In this document: positions 6,126 through 11,224 of the stretch, piece after piece | Layout: each line of letters begins with the position of its first letter | Position numbering within the stretch: position 1 is the first letter of the stretch | From: Caldifarciminota bacterium | Lineage (GTDB): Bacteria; Hydrothermota; Hydrothermia; B15-G9; WFZT01 | Length of the DNA: 11,224 nucleotides | Assembly: GCA_026991055.1 (NCBI GenBank) | Contig: JALXCE010000322.1 | Span: 1 to 11,224 of the forward strand | Direction: 5' to 3' | Notes under the pieces: generated by a model | The model's input: the letters and a program-made list of their open reading frames with translations, nothing else | Database searches by the model: none | What the model was told of the DNA's origin: nothing | Made by a program: the position numbers and the translations under genes

Positions 6126-7275
6126 GATAGCGGTTGTCAATTCATACTACTATCCGGAAACGGTTGGCGGCGCAGAGATGGTCGTGAAAAAACTCACCGA
6201 GACCTACCGTAAATTCGGGCACAAAGTGTTTGTCATTACTTCTGGTGACAGAGACTCGATTGAGGAAATAGAAGGAATAAGGATTTACAGGCTCCACAAC
6301 AGAAATATTTACCGGGGAAAAGATTCCTCGTCCAAATCTCCCGTCCTTCGCCCTCTGTGGCATCTCATCAACGTAGATAATCCTCTTGTCCGGGTGAAGG
6401 TAAAAGACATTTTATCGTTTGAAAAACCGGATATCATCCATACCCACAACTTAAGCGAGCTGTCCTTTGGAGTGCTGAAAGAATTCAGAAATTTCAAGGT
6501 TGTCCATACCCTCCATGATCACAGTTTCATGTGCGTTAAAGCCACCATGTTTAAAAACATGAAAAACTGTGAAAAGATTTGCACGACATGCAGTATATAC
6601 GCTGCATTGAAGAAGAAGTTCATTAATTATATCGATTTTGTTGTGGGTACAAGTAGATATATCATCACAAGACATAAGAATCTCGGATTTTTCACAGACA
6701 CTCCATCCTCTGTCATTTACAACCCGGTTATAGTGCCTTTCCCCGAGCACATTGAGAAAGACTTCAAGAATCCCACCTTTGGATTTATCGGAAAACTCCA
6801 CCCATCTAAAGGTATTGAAGTAGCAATTAAAACCTTCAACGAAATTGACGCCCCTTTGCTCATCGCCGGAAATCCATATACAACAGAATACGGAAAATTT
6901 CTTAACTCTCTTGTCAAAAGGGAAAATATTAAATTCCTCGGATGGGTTGATGCCACAGGTTTTTACTCCAAGATTGATGTGCTCGTGGTACCATCCCTGT
7001 GTAACGACTCCTCTCCAACCGTTGTTCATGAGGCAAATGCATACGGAATACCTGTTATAGCCTCAAATAGAGGCGGTCTTCCAGAGCTCGTAAAGCATAA
7101 AGAAACAGGTATCGTTTTTGATATAGACAGCAAAGATGGTTTAAAAAGGGCCATTCTGGGCCTCTCTGAGGGCGAACTCAGGCAAATGTCCAGAAACGCC
7201 TTCGCTCACGCAAGGGAATTCGCTCCAGAAGATGTGGCCAGTAAATACATCTCCATAATGTCTGGCTTGACCTGA
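6103..7275 (+). CDS. Glycosyltransferase family 4 (GT-B fold)
   Basis: A 390-residue glycosyltransferase that transfers a sugar from a nucleotide-sugar donor with retention of configuration, probably onto a lipid-linked or surface polymer in the cytoplasm. The N-terminal acceptor domain starts KIAVVNSYYYPETVGGAEMVV, holding the glycine loop GGAE. PDIIHTHN and HTLHDHSFMC follow, then a cysteine group (Cys-Val-Lys; Cys-Glu-Lys-Ile-Cys-Thr-Thr-Cys) seen in a subset of GT4 enzymes. The donor domain has FGFIGKLHPSKGIE and ends with SPTVVHEANAYGIPVIASNRGGLPELV, the nucleotide-sugar EX7E region, whose second Glu is present while the first position is not Glu. The start at 6103 overlaps the upstream gene by 23 bp, so translation is coupled. 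An in-frame ATG at 6079 would add 8 residues. The sugar and acceptor are unknown. Confidence 0.9.
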   Translation: MTSSRKFKIAVVNSYYYPETVGGAEMVVKKLTETYRKFGHKVFVITSGDRDSIEEIEGIRIYRLHNRNIYRGKDSSSKSPVLRPLWHLINVDNPLVRVKVKDILSFEKPDIIHTHNLSELSFGVLKEFRNFKVVHTLHDHSFMCVKATMFKNMKNCEKICTTCSIYAALKKKFINYIDFVVGTSRYIITRHKNLGFFTDTPSSVIYNPVIVPFPEHIEKDFKNPTFGFIGKLHPSKGIEVAIKTFNEIDAPLLIAGNPYTTEYGKFLNSLVKRENIKFLGWVDATGFYSKIDVLVVPSLCNDSSPTVVHEANAYGIPVIASNRGGLPELVKHKETGIVFDIDSKDGLKRAILGLSEGELRQMSRNAFAHAREFAPEDVASKYISIMSGLT

Positions 7276-7348
7276 AATTATTTATGAAAAATTGATCCCT
7301 CATTAACCGGACTCACACTCTCACATGGGCCAGTATCAGACCAGGCAG

Positions 7349-7360
7349 TCATTGCCTTGA
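7349..7360 (+). repeat. Left flanking direct repeat of copy C
   Basis: TCATTGCCTTGA here recurs as TCATTGTCCTTGA at 7480-7492, identical except for one inserted T. It is read as a target-site duplication. Confidence 0.65.
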
Positions 7361-7477
7361 GCTTGATCGAAAAATCTCAAATTCATTTTTTGTTGAAAAA
7401 TTTGCCCCCTCCTATATCCTCCCCCCACGCACAAAGTGCGTGGGGGGAGGAGAGGAGGGGGGAATTTTCGAACAAGC
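7361..7477 (+). mobile_element. Palindromic miniature element, copy C (117 bp)
   Basis: The copy starts GCTTGATCGAAAA and ends TTTTCGAACAAGC, a 13-bp terminal inverted repeat with one mismatch. The left arm ends GAAAAATTTGCCCCC as in copy B. The hairpin is perfect for 16 bp around CACGCAC-AAA-GTGCGTG, then has an interior loop (TATAT against GAG) before outer C/G runs. The loop is AAA instead of TTT in element orientation, so the hairpin core is flipped relative to the other copies. It lies between the glycosyltransferase and the HD-GYP gene; in the rest of 7276-7360 I see nothing. Confidence 0.88.
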
Positions 7478-7479
7478 TC

Positions 7480-7492
7480 TCATTGTCCTTGA
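7480..7492 (+). repeat. Right flanking direct repeat of copy C
   Basis: TCATTGTCCTTGA partners the repeat at 7349-7360. Its last four bases begin a TTGACT hexamer (7489-7494). Confidence 0.65.
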
Positions 7493-7517
7493 CTTGCGCT
7501 CGAATCAAAGTTACCAT
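7489..7517 (+). promoter_or_regulatory. Candidate promoter P1 of the HD-GYP operon
   Basis: TTGACT (7489-7494), 17 bp, then TACCAT (7512-7517). The -35 starts 11 nt after the end of copy C, as in the other two copies. The match is moderate and untested. Confidence 0.35.
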
Positions 7518-7549
7518 TGACCTAATACTTACGTGAAATTAATCTCACG
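7517..7549 (+). promoter_or_regulatory. Candidate promoter P2 with overlapping inverted repeat
   Basis: TTGACC (7517-7522), 17 bp, then TAATCT (7540-7545). An inverted repeat CGTGA (7532-7536)/TCACG (7545-7549) spans the -10 and could be an operator. P1 and P2 are alternatives, and the weak -10 boxes prevent a choice. Confidence 0.35.
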
Positions 7550-7597
7550 GAGGGTTAATTTAAAAGGTCCGTAAAAGGTTCCCGGGAGTAAAAAATC

Positions 7598-9286
7598 ATG
7601 AGTAATGGAGAAATAACGGATATTCTCGTACACCTCGCTGATGAGTCAGGGTACGGAATATTCCAGGTCAGGAACGAGAGATTCACCTATGTTAGCTCCT
7701 CTTTCTCAAGAATATTCGGATATTCAAAGGAAGAGTTGCTAAATATCGGCTTTGAATCTCTCATACATCCATCGTGGAAAAACGCAGTGCTTACAGAGAT
7801 GCAAAAGCCCGGTTTTCAAAGCTGTACTTTCAAAGCATTAAGGAAAAATGGAGAAGAGATTTTTATTAATGTAGTTACGAGCAAAACGCGGGATAAGGAA
7901 GACCATATAGTCACTGGATATGTTAATGAGATGGTATATGGACTTGGATTTACTGAAAAAGAAATCGAAGCCATTATGCACATTTTCTTAAATTCCATTG
8001 GCGATTTTGTTTTTCTTATGAACGAACATGGAAGGGTCATATTTGCCAATAATCCTTACGGATTTGGTTCTCTCAAAACCCAAACGCTTGTTGGTAAGAA
8101 ACCCGAAGACATTCTGCCGGAGAAATTCTCTAACAGATTCTATAAGGCACTTGAAGAGAACCAAAAGGGGAAAATTGCAGAGTACGAGGTTGAGCTCAGA
8201 ATAGAAGGTAAAACAAGATATTTTCATGTAAAACAGTCACCTATCATGCTAAACATGCGTTATCGAGGAGTCGTCCTGGTTGTACGTGATATTACAGAGA
8301 TAAGAAAGGCCTACAAAAAGCTCGAGAGGTCCGAATCTAAGTATCGAGCCCTCTTTGAAAATGTACCTGTGGGCCTTTATACAACCACTCCTGAAGGGGA
8401 TATTGTTAACTTCAATCCACAGTCATCTTTGATACTTGGTTACTCGAAGGAAGAATTAAAAGTCAGGAAAGCCCCGGACTTTTATGTTGACAAATCTGAA
8501 AGAGAAAAATGGCTAAAAGAGTTATTAAAGAAAGGGAGCGTGGAGCGAGAATTCAGGATGAGGCGAAAGGACGGCAAAATAATCTGGCTAAAGGACACTT
8601 CAAGAATAAGAAAAGACGAGCACGGGAAAGTGTATATTGAAGGTAGTCTGCAGGACATTACCGAGCTTAAAAATCTTGAAGCTTCACTGCGCGAGAATCT
8701 GAGGAAGATGGAGAAACTCTTTGATTCCACCGTGATGGCATTGAGCTCAGCGGTGGAGGTAAGAGACCTCTACACGGCAGGACACCAGAGAAGGGTAACT
8801 CAGCTCGCCGTTGAAATTGCAAAAGAAATGGGCCTTGAGGACAGAATTAAAGCCTTGAGAATCGCCGGATTATTACATGATATTGGCAAAATTGCTATCC
8901 CATCAGATATACTGACAAAGCCCACTCGACTCACCGAGGTTGAATACATGCTCGTTAAACATCATCCAGTTACCGGTTATCAAATACTCAAAAAGATAGA
9001 ATTCCCCTGGCCAGTGGCTACTATCGTTCTTCAGCACCATGAGAGGTTGGATGGATCAGGGTATCCTCAAGGGCTGAAAGACGGAGACATTCTTATTGAA
9101 GCAAGGATAATTGCCGTAGCCGATGTAGTCGAGGCTATAAGCTCTCACAGACCATATAGGCCTGCTCTTGGTATTTCAGTTGCCCTCGATGAAATCAAAA
9201 AGAACAGGGGAACGCTCTACGACAGGGATGTTGTGGATGCCTGCATAGAAGTTTTCAAAAAGGGATTCGAGTTCCCGTCTTCTTGA
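7598..9286 (+). CDS. Cytoplasmic triple-PAS HD-GYP c-di-GMP phosphodiesterase
   Basis: A 562-residue signalling protein. Three PAS-type sensor domains are visible: about 14-115 (FTYVSSSFSRIFGYSKEEL), about 122-237 (FVFLMNEHGRVIFANN, ending VVRDITE) and about 243-360 (ALFENVPVGLYTTTPEG, ending LQDITELKN). A short helical linker leads to an HD-GYP domain from about 372 to 560. The metal and active-site residues are intact: AGHQRR (394-399), LLHDIGK (425-431), KHHPVTG (454-460), HHERLDGSGYP (480-490), and VADVVEA (508-514). The full signature predicts hydrolysis of cyclic di-GMP. There is no signal peptide or transmembrane segment, so it senses something inside the cell. GGGAG lies 9 nt before the ATG. 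It heads an operon with a GHL10 protein 33 nt downstream and a metal transporter. The PAS ligands are unknown. Confidence 0.94.
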   Translation: MSNGEITDILVHLADESGYGIFQVRNERFTYVSSSFSRIFGYSKEELLNIGFESLIHPSWKNAVLTEMQKPGFQSCTFKALRKNGEEIFINVVTSKTRDKEDHIVTGYVNEMVYGLGFTEKEIEAIMHIFLNSIGDFVFLMNEHGRVIFANNPYGFGSLKTQTLVGKKPEDILPEKFSNRFYKALEENQKGKIAEYEVELRIEGKTRYFHVKQSPIMLNMRYRGVVLVVRDITEIRKAYKKLERSESKYRALFENVPVGLYTTTPEGDIVNFNPQSSLILGYSKEELKVRKAPDFYVDKSEREKWLKELLKKGSVEREFRMRRKDGKIIWLKDTSRIRKDEHGKVYIEGSLQDITELKNLEASLRENLRKMEKLFDSTVMALSSAVEVRDLYTAGHQRRVTQLAVEIAKEMGLEDRIKALRIAGLLHDIGKIAIPSDILTKPTRLTEVEYMLVKHHPVTGYQILKKIEFPWPVATIVLQHHERLDGSGYPQGLKDGDILIEARIIAVADVVEAISSHRPYRPALGISVALDEIKKNRGTLYDRDVVDACIEVFKKGFEFPSS

Positions 9287-9319
9287 CGTTTTTTGTGGAT
9301 TTGTTTACGATAGAAGGCA

Positions 9320-10462
9320 ATGTTGAAGCTATTGCTTTTGCTACTCATGGGAACGATGAATGTAAAAGGTGTTTGGATTACGGCAAGACAGTTAAGACCT
9401 CCTGACGCCCCTCGTGAAATAGTGAAAAATGTCAAAGAGATGGGGCTTAACGCCATTTTCGTCCAGGTCGTTGTTGGTGGATATGCATACTACCCATCTA
9501 AAATTTTACCTATCTCTGAATATATAAAAGGGCGTGACCCTTTAAAAGAAATTGTAGAGGAAGCTCACAAAAACGGGATCAAAGTCCATGCATGGGTAAA
9601 CTCAGTGCTCTTCTGGTCACTGAGAACTCCACCCAAAGACTCAAATCATGTTTATTACAAACATCCTGATTGGTTCCTCTACGATGACAACGGTACAAAC
9701 ACCCGTTATTACACCAAAGAGCAATTTATCCGTTTAAGTGCAGATGGGCTCTTCCTGGAGCCAAGGAAAAAAGAGGTTCGGGATTTCATCGCAAGTATTT
9801 TTGAAGAGATTGTTTCCAACTATGATGTGGATGGAGTTCACTTTGATTTCATTAGATATCCCGGATATAATTACGGTTATGATCCTGAAATCAGAGAGGA
9901 TTTTGAAGCACGAAACCACTACGACCCTATTTATTCTCCTTATATTTCTCGCATCAAATCCCCCCACTGGAATACATTGAGAGCAAAGAACTTATACGAA
10001 CGTTATGCAGAATACAAATTCAAGCTGTGGAATGAAACCCGTGTTGAGGCAGTAAAACAAATAGTGGCCCAGGTGAGGGAAAAAGTTAAAGCCATTAATC
10101 CAGAGGTAGAAATATCTGCGGCTGTATTTGCCAATTTAGGCTCTGCGTACCTCCAGCTTGGTCAGGACTGGAGAACGTGGAATGAGGATGGACTTCTCGA
10201 TCTCACAGTTCCTATGGCATACACCCCATATGTCAACACTTTCGAGAAATACCTGCGTTATTGCACTGCGGGAAAGAAAAACTCAAGACTGCTCATGGGA
10301 ATTGGAGTCTGGTTTGACACTTTTAGCAAAGATTATGTCAAAAAGGAACTTGAGCTCGTTAAAGATTCTAAGGACACCGACGGATTTGTAATATTTGCCT
10401 ACGTGCATCTCAAAAACGATAAAAAACTACGAAAAATTGTTAAAGAATTTACCTCTAAATGA
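9320..10462 (+). CDS. GHL10/UPF0748 glycosyl-hydrolase-like protein
   Basis: A 380-residue TIM-barrel protein of the glycosyl hydrolase-like 10 family (DUF187/YngK type). E. coli DigH (YddW), a relative, is known to cut denuded peptidoglycan glycan strands. Recognisable segments are KGVWITARQL (16-25), MGLNAIFVQV (41-50), AHKNGIKVHAWVN (82-94), PDWFLYDDNG (116-125), and the family signature DGVHFDFIRYP (171-181) holding Asp171 and Asp176. QDWRTW (282-287) and VPMAYTPY (297-304) follow. The N-terminus MLKLLLLLLMG is a short hydrophobic export signal with no lipobox. An in-frame stop just upstream fixes the start at or after 9320. AGAAGG lies only 2 nt before this ATG and would better serve the TTG at 9323; ATGs at codons 10 and 13 would remove the signal. 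The gene is co-transcribed with the HD-GYP gene and overlaps the next gene by 4 bp. Substrate unproven. Confidence 0.87.
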   Translation: MLKLLLLLLMGTMNVKGVWITARQLRPPDAPREIVKNVKEMGLNAIFVQVVVGGYAYYPSKILPISEYIKGRDPLKEIVEEAHKNGIKVHAWVNSVLFWSLRTPPKDSNHVYYKHPDWFLYDDNGTNTRYYTKEQFIRLSADGLFLEPRKKEVRDFIASIFEEIVSNYDVDGVHFDFIRYPGYNYGYDPEIREDFEARNHYDPIYSPYISRIKSPHWNTLRAKNLYERYAEYKFKLWNETRVEAVKQIVAQVREKVKAINPEVEISAAVFANLGSAYLQLGQDWRTWNEDGLLDLTVPMAYTPYVNTFEKYLRYCTAGKKNSRLLMGIGVWFDTFSKDYVKKELELVKDSKDTDGFVIFAYVHLKNDKKLRKIVKEFTSK

Positions 10463-11115
10463 ATCTCTCCCGTAAGTTTCTCCTTTCAATCCTGCTAAAT
10501 ATTACTATTACCCTCGTGGAAATATTGGGAGGGCTTTTATCCGGGAGCCTCGCCCTCATTTCGGATGCAATCCATAACCTGAGTGATGTTCTCTCACTCA
10601 TAATTGGATATCTTGGGGAGAGGATTTCAAAGAAGCCAGCAGATGAAAGACACACCTTTGGCTTCAAAAGGTCAGAAATCCTTGCCGCGCTTTTAAACGC
10701 AGTCTTTCTTTTTGCAGTCGCCATCTGGATAGTGATTGAAATTGTTAAGAGATTTACCCACCCGGAGCCCATTGAGCTTGGGGTAATGTCAGTTGCAGCA
10801 GTTATTGGACTTCTTGGAAACTTCTTCAGTATCCTTATGCTACATTCACACAAAGAACATAGCATCAACGTTAAGGCCGCCTACCTTCACTTATTTTACG
10901 ATACACTTTCTTCTGTACTTGTGGTAATTGCAGTACCTGTTATCTACTTTACGGGATTCGTTTATTTCGACCCAATTATCTCTTTTTTGATAGTCATTTT
11001 GATGTTAAAAAGCGCATATGAGTTACTAAAAAATACGGTGCACATTCTCATGATGGGGGTACCCGAAGGTTTTGACATAAATGAAATTGCCAGGGAGATT
11101 ATTGACCTTTGCTAA
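10459..11115 (+). CDS. Cation diffusion facilitator lacking the C-terminal domain
   Basis: A 218-residue proton-coupled metal exporter of the CDF family (ZitB/CzcD type). About six membrane segments are visible (roughly 7-27, 32-52, 72-96, 107-127, 142-165, 169-186). The transport-site pairs are intact: SDAIHNLSD (35-43; Asp36, His39, Asp43) in segment 2 and HLFYD (144-148) in segment 5, a HxxxD/HxxxD set typical of zinc transporters. A short His-containing loop (HSHKEH, 129-134) precedes segment 5. Family members usually run to about 300 residues with a cytoplasmic metal-sensing domain containing an HDLHVW-type motif. Here the protein stops 18 residues after GVPEG, and no other frame downstream restores that motif. 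The start overlaps the previous stop (ATGA), with no separate ribosome binding site. It could be a natural short CDF or a decayed one. Confidence 0.9.
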   Translation: MNLSRKFLLSILLNITITLVEILGGLLSGSLALISDAIHNLSDVLSLIIGYLGERISKKPADERHTFGFKRSEILAALLNAVFLFAVAIWIVIEIVKRFTHPEPIELGVMSVAAVIGLLGNFFSILMLHSHKEHSINVKAAYLHLFYDTLSSVLVVIAVPVIYFTGFVYFDPIISFLIVILMLKSAYELLKNTVHILMMGVPEGFDINEIAREIIDLC

Positions 11116-11129
11116 GAAAAAGTGACACA

Positions 11130-11224
11130 TCACAGCTCCAGCCCAGCATGGGCAAAAAATGCTCGCTTCAGATTCCCATTACCTCGTATCTCCTTTATTG
11201 ACTCACCTACTGCATCCTCAAGAT
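11130..11224 (-). CDS. Possible C-terminal end of an unidentified convergent gene (5' partial)
   Basis: On the minus strand a frame runs open from the window edge to a TGA at 11130-11132 and would end GNGNLKRAFFAHAGLEL. About 31 codons are visible, with Lys/Glu-rich composition like the neighbouring genes. The stop lies 14 bp from the stop of the cation transporter, a common compact convergent arrangement. The fragment is too short to assign to a family, and a frame this short could be open by chance. Confidence 0.4.
   Translation of the reverse strand, partial: LEDAVGESIKEIRGNGNLKRAFFAHAGLEL

Noticed and set aside
6451..7029. 192-codon open frame antisense to the glycosyltransferase
   Set aside because: The opposite strand has all GT4 motifs and this frame resembles no family; it is a shadow of codon bias.
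1356..7477. CRISPR or tandem array interpretation of the palindromic repeats
   Set aside because: Copies are about 2.5-3.4 kb apart, singly placed, with no regular spacers.
11101..11224. Frameshift restoring the CDF C-terminal domain
   Set aside because: The other two plus frames downstream contain no HDLHVW-type motif or CDF-like sequence, so a simple frameshift does not explain the short protein.

Overview
The window looks like bacterial chromosome from an uncultivated, probably anaerobic and possibly thermophilic Gram-negative-type lineage that I cannot place. Bacterial identity is firm: an initiator tRNA with the usual formylmethionine hallmarks, AAGGAGG-type ribosome binding sites, a type IV pilin behind a sigma-54-type promoter, and a c-di-GMP phosphodiesterase. 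Frequent AGA/AGG arginine codons and Lys/Glu-rich proteins hint at a warm habitat, but that is inference.

Layout from left to right. (1) 1-94: possibly the tail of a + strand gene, overlapping what may be a damaged end of the repeat family described below. (2) 200-763, minus: an orphan type IV prepilin with a strong hairpin terminator (142-181), a near-consensus -24/-12 promoter (813-828) and a direct repeat just upstream of it. (3) 1139-1299, minus: a CAU elongator-type tRNA behind an initiator tRNA, sharing one compact promoter. (4) 1474-4579, minus: a two-gene operon of an MmgE/PrpD-family enzyme and a fumarate-reductase/succinate-dehydrogenase-type flavoprotein. Several normally conserved active-site residues are replaced in both. 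(5) 4905-7275, plus: a CDP-glycerol glycerophosphotransferase-like protein overlapping a family 4 glycosyltransferase, presumably for a surface polymer. (6) 7598-11115, plus: a triple-PAS HD-GYP phosphodiesterase, a GHL10/UPF0748 glycosyl-hydrolase-like protein and a cation diffusion facilitator lacking the usual C-terminal domain. (7) 11130-11224, minus: probably the end of a convergent gene.

The most unusual thing here is a family of about 108-118 bp palindromic elements with three clear copies (1356-1473, 4749-4856, 7361-7477) in three separate intergenic spaces. Each has about 13-bp imperfect terminal inverted repeats of the form GCYYRTTCGAAAA, an AT-rich left arm and a very GC-rich central hairpin around CACGCAC/GTGCGTG. 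Two copies are flanked by 12/13-bp near-identical direct repeats, as expected of a transposed miniature element. In all three, a TTGA-type -35 box starts exactly 11 nt beyond the same end of the element, pointing outward into the next transcription unit (the tRNA pair, the glycerophosphotransferase operon, the HD-GYP operon). The family therefore looks like a non-autonomous mobile element that inserts just upstream of promoters and leaves the -35 box intact, or that brings it along. No transposase is encoded in the window.

Functionally the region is a patchwork: surface structures (pilin, polymer synthesis, possible wall hydrolase), signalling (HD-GYP), translation (initiator tRNA), and an unassigned two-enzyme carboxylate module. 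The units are separated by these elements.
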